A stretch of DNA of 42,474 nt, taken from positions 1 to 42,474 of the IMG/VR virus record IMGVR_UViG_3300009180_000079; one strand, written 5' to 3'. Source of the DNA: a virus. Made by a program: the position numbers and the translations under genes. The notes under the pieces are model-generated. The model made no database searches and was not told where the DNA came from. It was given only the letters and a program-made list of their open reading frames with translations. This document shows positions 16,146-24,342 of this stretch, piece after piece (within the stretch, counting starts at the first letter, position 1; each line of letters starts with the position of its first letter).

Positions 16146-16205
16146 GGCGGAAATCGATTACCATACAAACAATCCAACCCCGATCACCAATCAAACAAAC
16201 AACCC

Positions 16206-16237
16206 AATCAAACAATCAAACAATCAAACAATCAAAC
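16206..16237. repeat. Four tandem copies of AATCAAAC
   Basis: Four perfect 8-bp units in the spacer between the nuclease gene and the next start at 16260, following a palindrome copy at 16149. The spacer is A/C-rich and would give an unstructured leader. Confidence 0.85.
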
Positions 16238-16259
16238 AAAAAGAATAAACGGAGCTAAT

Positions 16260-16826
16260 ATGAATCCAGATATAGTAAGACGCAGAGAAGAGATATGGAG
16301 TGAGATTCCTAAAGAGGAGATTGAGAAGTTAAAGGGTGTATATAATGGTTTATACGAGTGGTGGGTAAGGGAGACGAAAGAGATAGAGATAGGGCACCTA
16401 AGGGATAAGGAGTTGATGACCTCTCTTGACAAAGCGATAGTAGAGGTAATTAAGCCTCATGCAAGATCGATCCAAGGGATACTTAAGAAGTTCATGTTTA
16501 TTACAGTAGGCATGTTTGATCCGTTATTTATTAAGAATTGGGATGAGGCACAGTATTATGTGCAGGGCACCCTTGTTAACCGGGTAATGGAGAATGAGTT
16601 TTTATATGACATGTACCGGTTTCATGAGGAGGGGGTAAAGGAGATAACGCTAAGTGATTTTGTAACCAGGGCAGATGGCAAGCCTACCAAGCCAGAGACT
16701 AAACCGAGCACGATCAAGCGTCCGTATCCATTTTATGGGATAGAGTATCTCTACAGCTTGGACACAGAAGCAAAGGCGAAGGCATTTTACCATCGTATAT
16801 GTATTGAGCGTTTTTTAGCGCGATGA
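16260..16826 (+). CDS. Hypothetical protein (188 aa)
   Basis: ATG 16260 follows ACGGAGC. The first 75 residues are strongly helical and charged; a hydrophobic stretch near 80-95 (LKKFMFITVGMFDPLF) is too polar for a clear membrane span. The C-terminal part has several Tyr residues (YPFYGIEYLYSL). No motif recognised. It lies among recombination genes. Confidence 0.6.
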   Translation: MNPDIVRRREEIWSEIPKEEIEKLKGVYNGLYEWWVRETKEIEIGHLRDKELMTSLDKAIVEVIKPHARSIQGILKKFMFITVGMFDPLFIKNWDEAQYYVQGTLVNRVMENEFLYDMYRFHEEGVKEITLSDFVTRADGKPTKPETKPSTIKRPYPFYGIEYLYSLDTEAKAKAFYHRICIERFLAR

Positions 16827-16878
16827 AGTTGCGCACCTGATCCTGTCATGATAGAACATTGCAGGAGGTTAGAGACAA

Positions 16879-17262
16879 ATGCACGAAGTTACTTCAAGAG
16901 AAGAGATTCGGTTGAAAAAGAAACGCACCTGTTGGATATCGCGGGTATTTACGGGTCCGATCACGTTAAATATGGAAGCGCCTATTAGTTTTAGTGGCCC
17001 AAGGGGCATGATTCTTGCGGAGGACGGATTTAGCCCGCTGCATTTTGTAATTAAAGATGTCAAGACAATGAAGCTCAAGGCATTCTGTATTACCGATGCA
17101 CAGTCAGAGGATTATGTATCGGTAGACGAGTGGAAGCGTAACCTTGAGGAGTTGAAGGGCTACAAGGGCACTAACAAGATGGCTCCTGATGCTATTGTAA
17201 CGCGCATTAAGATTATGCCTTCTTCACTTGAGGAGCTACCCGATCCTAACCGTAGGCGCTGA
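16879..17262 (+). CDS. Hypothetical protein (127 aa)
   Basis: Starts with ATG after GCAGGAGG, slightly distant but plausible. Basic N-terminus (EEIRLKKKRTCW), mixed alpha/beta middle, C-terminus rich in Pro and Arg. No known motif. Followed by an A/G-rich spacer with short repeats and a strong terminator at 17383. Confidence 0.6.
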   Translation: MHEVTSREEIRLKKKRTCWISRVFTGPITLNMEAPISFSGPRGMILAEDGFSPLHFVIKDVKTMKLKAFCITDAQSEDYVSVDEWKRNLEELKGYKGTNKMAPDAIVTRIKIMPSSLEELPDPNRRR

Positions 17263-17382
17263 TCACCAACCGGATACAGACCAGAGAGAACAGACCAGAG
17301 AACAGATCAGAGAGAACAGCATGTAAAGGGTTTGTAAACTCACTGGATTTAGACTAAGAACGGGTAGCAGGAAAGGGTAGCC

Positions 17383-17415
17383 AGGGTATGTTGATCACTC
17401 AACATACCCTTTTTC
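17383..17415 (+). terminator. Intrinsic terminator
   Basis: 12-bp perfect stem AGGGTATGTTGA (17383-17394) and TCAACATACCCT (17399-17410), TCAC loop, then T5 and further T/C-rich sequence. Confidence 0.9.
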
Positions 17416-17451
17416 TTTCTTCTCTTCTTCTCTTCTTCTTTAGGGGCTACC

Positions 17452-17763
17452 ATGATCAACGTAAACCTGATGTCTCTCTCTAAGCCTCGGAAGGGGCAAA
17501 CGGTTCCTGAAATCTATACGTTGGAAGGAACGGAGGTAGGCAGTTTGCATTGTTCTTGCCCAGCAATGAAGTACCGAGCGGGACAATGCAAACATTGTAC
17601 CCTACTTATGGAAATTGCAGCCTTAGGGATGTCAATCGGGCTATCGACAATGGACGCGGCTAAGGCAGCGCCTGAGCGTCAAACCCACCAAGACCTGTTG
17701 AGTGATGACGGGTATCTTTTGGCAGAATGCAATGAGATTCCATTCGATCTTATTCCGTTCTAA
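17452..17763 (+). CDS. SWIM zinc-finger protein with SSB-like C-terminal tip (103 aa)
   Basis: The SWIM signature CxCx(n)CxH is formed by C34, C36, C46 and H48 (CSCPAMKYRAGQCKHC). SWIM domains occur in proteins acting on recombination intermediates and bind DNA or protein partners. The C-terminus reads NEIPFDLIPF, two IPF elements in ten residues, the last resembling the bacterial SSB tip that recruits repair proteins. The gene lies next to a RuvC-like resolvase and downstream of recA, fitting a recombination accessory role. ATG 17452 follows TTAGGGGC. Confidence 0.75.
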   Translation: MINVNLMSLSKPRKGQTVPEIYTLEGTEVGSLHCSCPAMKYRAGQCKHCTLLMEIAALGMSIGLSTMDAAKAAPERQTHQDLLSDDGYLLAECNEIPFDLIPF

Positions 17764-17814
17764 AATCGGTAATCGATTACCGGATAATCGATCCAATCCA
17801 AGCATATCCAAGGG

Positions 17815-17840
17815 GATCATGATATACGCTATTCATGATC
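17815..17840 (+). promoter_or_regulatory. Inverted repeat enclosing the start codon of the RuvC-like gene
   Basis: GATCATGA (17815-17822) and TCATGATC (17833-17840), loop 10 nt. The start ATG (17835-17837) is in the 3' arm and the AAGGGG ribosome-binding site lies just 5' of the hairpin, about 20 bases from the ATG in linear distance. Confidence 0.45.
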
Positions 17841-18524
17841 ATCCTTGGAATAGATTCGTCTCTAAGAGACGTTGGGTTGGTAGTTGCTCACCATACGGGC
17901 GAGGTCGTAGGACATACGACGATCTGTGCTTCAGTTAAGCTACAGACGGTCGAACGAATGTCTTTTATTTATGACGAGGTACATGCTTTTTTGAGCAGTC
18001 TACCGGCTAATTCTCTACCGGAAAAGGTATACATGGAGGGAATGGCTTATATGGCGAACGGTAGGATCGCAGAGATAGGGGGCGCACACTACGTTGTGCA
18101 ATTAGCGGTCTACCGCTGCCTTCAGAGCATTGGAGTTACTGGTATGCAGATAACGTGCTTATCAAGCACCAGGGTACGAAAACACGTATTGGGTAGTGTA
18201 CCTCCGAAGTCAGCGGTCTTGAAGAAGGATGGGATAACCACCAAGGATTGGATAGCGAAAAGGATGGAATCGCTACACCTTCCGGTCCAGGGAACGGATC
18301 ATGAGAATGATGCATATATTACAGGGTTAGCAGGGGCGATTGAGGAAGGGGTAAGACTACCGGCTATCCCGCTTAGCACCATTCCAAGCGCCCCTAAAAG
18401 AACGCGGAAATCGATTTCTACCTCTACCTCTACCTCTACCAAGACCGACACAGCTAAATCTTCTGTATCCGCACCTGAACCTAAGAAATCCAGTAAGAAA
18501 GGAAGCAAAAACGATGCGAAATAA
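17835..18524 (+). CDS. RuvC-like Holliday junction resolvase (229 aa)
   Basis: RNase H-fold nuclease. D7 in IILGIDSSL, E68 in VYMEGM, and the C-terminal DHENDAY (D155, D159) give the four acidic residues of RuvC-type enzymes. The first 175 residues are the catalytic domain; the rest is a low-complexity Ser/Thr/Lys tail ending in a poly-basic segment, unlike bacterial RuvC. Likely resolves branched DNA before packaging. ATG 17835 is the first start in the frame; no close ribosome-binding site, see the hairpin. A palindrome copy (18406) lies in the tail, read as K-S-I-S. Confidence 0.82.
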   Translation: MIILGIDSSLRDVGLVVAHHTGEVVGHTTICASVKLQTVERMSFIYDEVHAFLSSLPANSLPEKVYMEGMAYMANGRIAEIGGAHYVVQLAVYRCLQSIGVTGMQITCLSSTRVRKHVLGSVPPKSAVLKKDGITTKDWIAKRMESLHLPVQGTDHENDAYITGLAGAIEEGVRLPAIPLSTIPSAPKRTRKSISTSTSTSTKTDTAKSSVSAPEPKKSSKKGSKNDAK

Positions 18525-18583
18525 AATAAAGTTTTTGGTCTAACCGCCTTGTCAGTCTAAGACCGCTAAGCTATGGTGTAGAA

Positions 18584-18626
18584 GTTCGGGGCGATAACGC
18601 CCGAACGGGTTCATCCCGAACCCGTT
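18584..18626 (+). promoter_or_regulatory. Competing leader hairpins
   Basis: Hairpin 1: 18584-18593 with 18598-18606 (9 bp, one bulged G, ATAA loop). Hairpin 2: 18604-18612 with 18618-18626 (9 bp, ATCCC loop). They share AAC 18604-18606, and CCCGAAC occurs at both 18600 and 18615, so GTTCGGG (18584-18590) can pair with either. No T tract follows. This suggests a switchable leader ahead of the gene at 18653. Confidence 0.5.
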
Positions 18627-18652
18627 TCAATCCCTCAACTTGGAGCATTAAA

Positions 18653-19744
18653 ATGTCCTTAGATACCAATACCGAAACCAATACCGAAACCAATACCGAA
18701 ACCACCAATACTGAAACCGTTACCTCCGTTGCAGAGGTAATCGATTTCCCTGTAGATGAAGGCGTCTCGCTTGTGGTCGAGGCCAACACCAATTCCGACA
18801 CTGAGAATGATGCCTACCTTTCAGACGAAGGTACACCTACCTTTGTTGACGGTGAAGACGTTCCCCTCACCTTTGAATTAGATGGCCAAGCCCTACCCTT
18901 CGGCAATGGGGAAAACCAAGGCATTCGCACCGAGGTATACCGTTTGGCGAATACCTTGGAGAAAGGCTCTTTGGGCCTTGCGGACCTGCTTTTCAAGATC
19001 CAGAAAGAGAGCCTGTTTCTTGGCTTCGGATACCCCACCTTTCTGGAGTACGTGGAGGCCGAATTGCCCATCCAAGGGCGTCAAGCTACCAATCTTGTGA
19101 AGATCGGTAGTTACTTCGGACAATTTAGTGATGAGCAGCGTGCTTGGATTGCCTCCTTGGGGACAACCAAGGCATCTTACCTTATTGGTAAGATCAATAA
19201 AGAAAACTTCGCAGAGATTGTATCGAAGGTTGGTGGTCCCTCCACCAGCGTAGCGAAAATTGCGGCCATGTTCACGCCCGAACGTGCGATTGCACAGGGC
19301 GCAGCCACAGGTAACGACGATGGTACCAAGAAGATGAGTTTCAATCTTCTGCCTGAAGAAACCCTGGTTGTTAATCAGGCCATCGACGCGGCAAAAAATG
19401 AAGAGGTAGCACCTTCTGCCGCTTTGGTTAATATCTGCCAAAGCTATCTCGCAATGACGGGGGGACAGAAACCCCTTGATACGTTGCGTCAAGCGATTGC
19501 GGCTTTCAAGTCGGAAACGGCCCTTGAGAGCTACGGGGATCTCTTTGTAGAATTGTTCCAGAAGGAGCTTTGTATGCGCCTTCTTATTCTTTCCCCTACC
19601 GGAGAGATTTACTCTGGTGGTAGTTATCTTGACGATCAAGGTAACGGTATTGACATTTCTGGCGAAGCCAAAGCCAATACCGATAGTGATTCTGAAGAAG
19701 AGGAAGAAGAGGAAGAAGAGGAAGAAGAGAGCGATAACGAATAA
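18653..19744 (+). CDS. Acidic-tailed protein with possible DUF3102-like region (363 aa)
   Basis: The N-terminus is a direct repeat of Thr-Asn-Thr-Glu encoded by tandem ACCGAAACCAAT units. Residues 110-160 (ADLLFKIQKESLFLGFGYPTF..., GRQATNLVKIGSYF) resemble the helix-rich fold of DUF3102-type phage proteins with a HTH-like segment. The C-terminus is a run of about 15 Glu/Asp residues. Codon choice (ACC, GCC, GGC, TTC) is more GC-rich than neighbouring genes, suggesting high expression or separate origin. The acidic tail might mimic DNA. A palindrome copy (18736) is read as V-I-D-F. Followed by a strong terminator. Confidence 0.6.
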   Translation: MSLDTNTETNTETNTETTNTETVTSVAEVIDFPVDEGVSLVVEANTNSDTENDAYLSDEGTPTFVDGEDVPLTFELDGQALPFGNGENQGIRTEVYRLANTLEKGSLGLADLLFKIQKESLFLGFGYPTFLEYVEAELPIQGRQATNLVKIGSYFGQFSDEQRAWIASLGTTKASYLIGKINKENFAEIVSKVGGPSTSVAKIAAMFTPERAIAQGAATGNDDGTKKMSFNLLPEETLVVNQAIDAAKNEEVAPSAALVNICQSYLAMTGGQKPLDTLRQAIAAFKSETALESYGDLFVELFQKELCMRLLILSPTGEIYSGGSYLDDQGNGIDISGEAKANTDSDSEEEEEEEEEEEESDNE

Positions 19745-19764
19745 CTCTACTCTTTGAGTTATTT

Positions 19765-19794
19765 AGAGCCTAAGGGAAACCTTGGGCTCTTTTT
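19765..19794 (+). terminator. Intrinsic terminator
   Basis: 11-bp stem AGAGCCTAAGG / CCTTGGGCTCT (one G-T pair) with a GAAA tetraloop and a T5GTTTT tail. Confidence 0.92.
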
Positions 19795-19828
19795 GTTTTA
19801 GTGTTATCCCATAGAGAGAGGTTTTTAC

Positions 19829-20752
19829 ATGCCTGATCCGAGAAGTATTCCTGCTGAGCTAATAGCATCTCAGCGTATAGGAAGGTTTGTATATGCGGGC
19901 GAGACATCGGTATCGGGAACGAGCGCGAATATTGATGAATTTATGATGGGTCAGGGTTACAAGGCAGGTGGTACAGAGATAGTGCCAGGGCTTGTAACTT
20001 CAGGAGCAAACAACTTTGTATATCCGTTTAAGGATCGTAGTAGGATATATGAGCAAGGTAAGCCTGTATATGGTAGGCTTACGATTGAAGGGGAGACGAT
20101 ATCGGGGGATGTAACATTTGAGGCACGAAGCCGGTCTGTAATAGGTGCTGGAACGCACTTCACATCATACGGTCCTGGCCAGCTTATTAAGCCAACGGGG
20201 GGGCCAGAGCACCATTGGAGTGAGATTGAATCAGTAGAAGATGACGAGCATTTGACGCTATCGGGAGCGTACTATGGACCTAACAGTACGGGTGAGGGTG
20301 AGGTAGGTGATTGGATATTGAGCTTTTACCGATACGATACAGAGGAGATAGCAGTATCGGTAACGGGTACGATACAGGTACACCTATTGAAATCGGAGCA
20401 CGTACTAAGCCATACGTTTTTTGATTCGGTACTTGATCCGAGATACGAGTTATACGTAGGTGGAAGTGGGACATTAAGGAGAGAGGTATTTGACAATATA
20501 GATTTCACCTATGATGAGGGAAGCGATAGTAGCTCAATAGAGCTTGCGTATAGCCCGCTCATAGACGACGGATCTATCTCTTCTATAGAGGTGTATGTGA
20601 ATGGTGTATTAGACACAGCATACGTAACGGAAGCGCCGGTATGGGATAAGGATAGGGAGTATATGATAGCGGGTAACGTCCTTAGTATAGCGGGGGATTT
20701 GAGTGAGACGGGGGAAGGCACCTTCAGAGTCATTGTAAAATACCTGTCATGA
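19829..20752 (+). CDS. Beta-rich probable virion protein (307 aa)
   Basis: ATG 19829 follows AGAGAGAGG. The sequence is almost all beta-type, with a segment around 85-150 (SGDVTFEARSRSVIGAGTHF, GQLIKPTG, HLTLSGAYYG) that resembles the beta modules of phage tail and decoration proteins. No enzymatic motif. The C-terminal third (SIEVYVNGVLDTAYV) also looks like an Ig-like or fibre module. Probably structural; exact role unknown. The stop codon TGA is part of palindrome copy 20750. Confidence 0.5.
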   Translation: MPDPRSIPAELIASQRIGRFVYAGETSVSGTSANIDEFMMGQGYKAGGTEIVPGLVTSGANNFVYPFKDRSRIYEQGKPVYGRLTIEGETISGDVTFEARSRSVIGAGTHFTSYGPGQLIKPTGGPEHHWSEIESVEDDEHLTLSGAYYGPNSTGEGEVGDWILSFYRYDTEEIAVSVTGTIQVHLLKSEHVLSHTFFDSVLDPRYELYVGGSGTLRREVFDNIDFTYDEGSDSSSIELAYSPLIDDGSISSIEVYVNGVLDTAYVTEAPVWDKDREYMIAGNVLSIAGDLSETGEGTFRVIVKYLS

Positions 20753-20801
20753 AATCGATTTCCTGTATATTTGGTTTGTCTCGGTATCGGCCCTGTGATA
20801 G

Positions 20802-21824
20802 ATGTTCTTCATGCAAACAAGCTTATTCAACATGAAGCCTCCAGCAATAAAAGCGATACGGGCTTCCCTTGAAGTTCAAGAGGTATCCGCACCTACAGCG
20901 GGTATGGGGCCGGAAAGCGCGACGGCTAAGGTTTTTTACGATGAAACTGATGCGCCATGGCTGATTAAATCAGCCTTCCACAAAGAGTTGAGGAAAGAGG
21001 ACCAGAGGTTTGGTGGCTTAACGGCTGCATGGCTCCAAAAGATTACGGGCGCAGCGGGATTATGTCGCTACATTTCGGGTATTGTATTTGAGGAGAGCCG
21101 CAATATCAGGCTCTATTCAGACATTGTAGAGAGAAAGCTTACACCTGAAATAATGGCGATGCGATTTCTTGCCACACGTAAGAAGCACCGTCTACCGGGG
21201 GCAACAGCGCGATTTGAACAGTATTTGCTGGCATTTAGGGATGCAAAGACATTCACATACGCGCCTACCTCTGATGAGGTATCACGGGCAATTGTATCCA
21301 AAGACATTTATAGTATGTACCTTATTTTTTGGAGAAATCTCCTCCGTAAAGAGAATGGGAATGATTCATATAAGGAGGCGATAATTCCTGTACTTAGGAA
21401 TATCCCAGATCCAGATATCCAGAGATACCTTGATGTAGGTTTTGACAGTTTCTACGGACTCAAGGTGTGCCTTGAGATTCAAGCAGGCTATTACCATCCT
21501 CAATGGCTGGAGGAATCGCCGCTATTACCGTTTCCGGGTACAGACGGTCCTGTACCCTATATGGAATGGTATGTATTGGATATCCATACCAGGGATGGTA
21601 AGTTCTACCACTCTAAGTATATAGATGAGCTTAAGCCGGGCAAGCGTCCACCGGTACAGATTGATTCTCGCTATAGCGGGATGTTAAGGGGCGTTATTTG
21701 GAGATATTACGCTGTAAGCAATCATCTCGCTAAATGGGAGGATATAGAGATTCCATCGGACATGTGGAAATTGGCATGTGAGATGGATATATTCTTTTAC
21801 AGCTTTTTTCAGAAGAGGATTTGA
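20802..21824 (+). CDS. Hypothetical protein (340 aa) heading the radical SAM cassette
   Basis: Largely alpha-helical, rich in aromatic and charged residues (FEQYLLAFRDAKTF, YLIFWRNLLRKE). No motif recognised. Its stop abuts the radical SAM start (TGA then ATG), so it is probably co-translated with the cassette and may be its substrate or partner; that is context-based. Ribosome-binding site weak; ATG 20832 is an alternative start. Confidence 0.55.
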   Translation: MFFMQTSLFNMKPPAIKAIRASLEVQEVSAPTAGMGPESATAKVFYDETDAPWLIKSAFHKELRKEDQRFGGLTAAWLQKITGAAGLCRYISGIVFEESRNIRLYSDIVERKLTPEIMAMRFLATRKKHRLPGATARFEQYLLAFRDAKTFTYAPTSDEVSRAIVSKDIYSMYLIFWRNLLRKENGNDSYKEAIIPVLRNIPDPDIQRYLDVGFDSFYGLKVCLEIQAGYYHPQWLEESPLLPFPGTDGPVPYMEWYVLDIHTRDGKFYHSKYIDELKPGKRPPVQIDSRYSGMLRGVIWRYYAVSNHLAKWEDIEIPSDMWKLACEMDIFFYSFFQKRI

Positions 21825-22898
21825 ATGTCGATACAGAAATCAAGGCTAAAGATATTGGGGCAAAGAGAGCGTCTTATCTCATACCTTAATGGTGAGACGA
21901 TTCCACCTGTTACGGTAGAGTTCAACCTAACGAATAGGTGTGCGCATGACTGTTGGTTTTGTTCAGACATAGTTAGACGAGAGGAGTCTAATTTTACTAA
22001 GCTTCCATGGGAGGTAGTAAAACGCACCATTGAAGATTTTGCCGATATGGGTGTGAAATCGATTACCTTCGACGGGGGAGGGGAGCCTACCCTACATCCA
22101 CAGTTTGACGAAGCATTTGAGTTAGCGCACCATCTTGGCATCAAGTGCGGTCTAACGACGATGGGTGAGTTGATAAAAAGCGACAGAAAGAGGGACGTAG
22201 TTGCCTACTATGCAGATTGGGTACGCATCTCTATAGATTCAGCGTCTAACGAGACGCACCAAGTTATGCACCGGTCGAAGCCAGGGGCTTATGAGCGTGT
22301 TATTGAAAACGCGCGTGAGCTACGGAAGCGTAATCCAAAGTTAGTGCTTGGATACTCATTTATCATTAGCGATCACAACGTACATGAGGTTATTCCAGCA
22401 ATAGAGACAGCCTACCGTGAAGGCTTCAGCTATATAGACTTTAAGCCATTGTTACTGAATGGTGAGCGGTTTTACCTGCCAGAGCACCTTGACATTAAGG
22501 GGGTTATACAGTCTTATGATGGTAGAAGTTCACCTTATGGTGAATTCAGGGTCTACGCAGTAGATCTTATTGGCAACAGCATAGCCGCTCCGAATTTCTC
22601 TATTTGCCAGAGTCACAATTTCGTTGCTAACGTTGGAGCCAATGGAAATGTGTATGTTTGTTGTGCGCATGGGAAGTTAGAGGGAAAACCGGATAGGGTC
22701 TTCACCAAAGAAGAAGTGACGCTTGGTTCATTGCATAACGAGAGCTTCAAGGCTATATGGTATGGTGAAAAGAGGAAATCGATTACCAAGTTCTTTCTTG
22801 AAAAAGACAATGTAAAGCGTTGTCCGACGTGCCGATTCGGTAATCACAATGAGGTATTAGAATGCCTCACCAACAGCCCTTTTAACGACCATCTATGA
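21825..22898 (+). CDS. Radical SAM protein with SPASM-like C-terminus (357 aa)
   Basis: Uses a 4Fe-4S cluster to cleave S-adenosylmethionine and start radical chemistry. The cluster motif CxxxCxxC is C39, C43, C46 (CAHDCWFC); FDGGGEPTL (82-90) is the SAM-binding GGE-type motif. The C-terminal third has several Cys (SICQSH, VCCAHG, CPTCRFGNHNE) like a SPASM auxiliary cluster domain. Substrate unknown; such proteins modify peptides or sugars. Two palindrome copies lie inside (22054, 22774), both read as K-S-I-T. A glycosyltransferase and methyltransferase follow. Confidence 0.88.
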   Translation: MSIQKSRLKILGQRERLISYLNGETIPPVTVEFNLTNRCAHDCWFCSDIVRREESNFTKLPWEVVKRTIEDFADMGVKSITFDGGGEPTLHPQFDEAFELAHHLGIKCGLTTMGELIKSDRKRDVVAYYADWVRISIDSASNETHQVMHRSKPGAYERVIENARELRKRNPKLVLGYSFIISDHNVHEVIPAIETAYREGFSYIDFKPLLLNGERFYLPEHLDIKGVIQSYDGRSSPYGEFRVYAVDLIGNSIAAPNFSICQSHNFVANVGANGNVYVCCAHGKLEGKPDRVFTKEEVTLGSLHNESFKAIWYGEKRKSITKFFLEKDNVKRCPTCRFGNHNEVLECLTNSPFNDHL

Positions 22899-22905
22899 GG
22901 AAAGT

Positions 22906-24342
22906 ATGAATTCATTGGTTTTTCCGGTATTTAGCAGTAGACTACTAAGGACATGTGGATGCTATATATGGTTGAAAAACTATATCAGGCAGGCGGTTCT
23001 AACAGATCCAGATGGTAAGATTTATTTGGCAATGCCCAAGGATGCAGATTGGGTACGTGCGGATATGGATTATCCCAATGTACACATCATTGAGACATCG
23101 ACATTAGTAGGTGGACAGTTCCAACGATGGAATATCGTTCGGATACCCCAAGAGATAAAGGATTTGTTTTCGGATTTCTGTGGAAAGTACATTGTAGACG
23201 CAGTTGTATTTGTTTCTCCAGAGCACGTACCGCAATATGTGGCAGAGTTATTTTCGACAGTTAGCAACAACAGCCTCGTACCTATCACCTATAGCAATGT
23301 TATGTTTGGCCTAAGCGATAGGAATATGAACGAGCCTTATCGGGTTTTACAGAGTGCCGGGCTTCAGCTATGCGATGGTCACGCATGGGTATCGGAGGTA
23401 TCGTATAAGCGTAGTATGGAAGTTGTACGCAGGCACGTATCGCCTGCTATCTATAATAAGATAGATAGTTCGTGTTCAAAGGTTAGAACGATGGCAATTC
23501 CTTTGGATTACGTCAAGCAGTTTAACGTAAAAGAGAAACCAAAAGATAAATGGGTAGTGAATTACGGATATGGGTTTAATAGTGCATACGACTATCAGGC
23601 GGTATTTGAGATAGTAGACGCGCTATATTCGGTTGGATACCCGTTACGATTTATCATGAACACTTCCAGTAAAGCACAAGGGAAGCATGGTAATGATTTT
23701 ACCGAGGTATGGAAGAAGAGATACGAGCACCATTTTGATTACACTTATGGATTGCCCCAAGAGGAGTTTTGGAAGCGAGCATCTGAAGCTCATGCGTTTT
23801 TATTCCTTGCGACGGATGCGGAAGGGTCATTTTCAGTTATTGAGCAATTCATGCTTGGTTTAGTAGGAGTATTTAAGTACTCTGATTGGCTAAGGGAGTT
23901 CTTGTACCCAGGCTACCCGTATGTAGCTAAGACCAATAACGAGATAGCAACCTTGCTTAAGTACGTTTGTGAGAATTACTTTACACCAGAGGTACAAGAG
24001 GTTTTACAGAAGCAAACGGAGCATATACGTAACCTGCATGATGTACCAAACCTTGGTAAGATCCATAAGGAAGTGATGGATCTATCGGAGAAGCGTAAGA
24101 GTAAATTCCCACCACCAAAGAATATGGTATCGGTCGTGTCTAAGATTCCAGAATCGCAGACAAGGATTACCTTTGACGAGTTATGTGATTTTGTACAGGC
24201 AAACATCAAATTTGTCATTGATCTAAGGGACATCCAACCGAATTCACGTTGTAAATCCGTATGGCGCTTAGCGATGCACCTTGCGGGATGGCGGGACGAT
24301 CCTTCAACATCGGACACTACATTTATTAGGGGGACGGTATGA
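22906..24342 (+). CDS. Glycosyltransferase, GT-B/GT4-like (478 aa)
   Basis: ATG 22906 follows GAGGAAAG seven bases after the previous stop. The C-terminal half has a GT-B donor-domain pattern: VVNYGYGFNSAYDYQAVFEIVDAL, LRFIMNTSS, then HAFLFLATDAEGSFSVIEQFMLG, where the Glu-Gly-Ser/Phe...Glu segment matches the E-x7-E motif of GT4 enzymes. The N-terminal half is a Rossmann-like acceptor domain. The acceptor is unknown: a phage protein, modified DNA, or a host glycan. The stop overlaps the next ATG. Confidence 0.68.
   Translation: MNSLVFPVFSSRLLRTCGCYIWLKNYIRQAVLTDPDGKIYLAMPKDADWVRADMDYPNVHIIETSTLVGGQFQRWNIVRIPQEIKDLFSDFCGKYIVDAVVFVSPEHVPQYVAELFSTVSNNSLVPITYSNVMFGLSDRNMNEPYRVLQSAGLQLCDGHAWVSEVSYKRSMEVVRRHVSPAIYNKIDSSCSKVRTMAIPLDYVKQFNVKEKPKDKWVVNYGYGFNSAYDYQAVFEIVDALYSVGYPLRFIMNTSSKAQGKHGNDFTEVWKKRYEHHFDYTYGLPQEEFWKRASEAHAFLFLATDAEGSFSVIEQFMLGLVGVFKYSDWLREFLYPGYPYVAKTNNEIATLLKYVCENYFTPEVQEVLQKQTEHIRNLHDVPNLGKIHKEVMDLSEKRKSKFPPPKNMVSVVSKIPESQTRITFDELCDFVQANIKFVIDLRDIQPNSRCKSVWRLAMHLAGWRDDPSTSDTTFIRGTV

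Noticed and set aside
17786-17793. AATCGATC and other near-matches to the palindrome (also 30939, 29389, 36074, 36373)
   Set aside because: They break the WAATCGATTW core, so they were not counted as family members.
17702-17938. Frame overlapping the SWIM and RuvC-like genes
   Set aside because: Crosses both real genes in another frame and has unnatural composition.
18584-18626. tRNA-like sequence (GGGTTC...GAACCC)
   Set aside because: Hairpin loop and arm lengths do not fit a T-arm and no acceptor, D or anticodon arms can be drawn around it.
18893-19639. Long - strand frame (248 codons) opposite the acidic-tailed gene
   Set aside because: It has no ribosome-binding site, lies fully opposite a + strand gene with a ribosome-binding site and terminator, and reflects codon bias of that gene.
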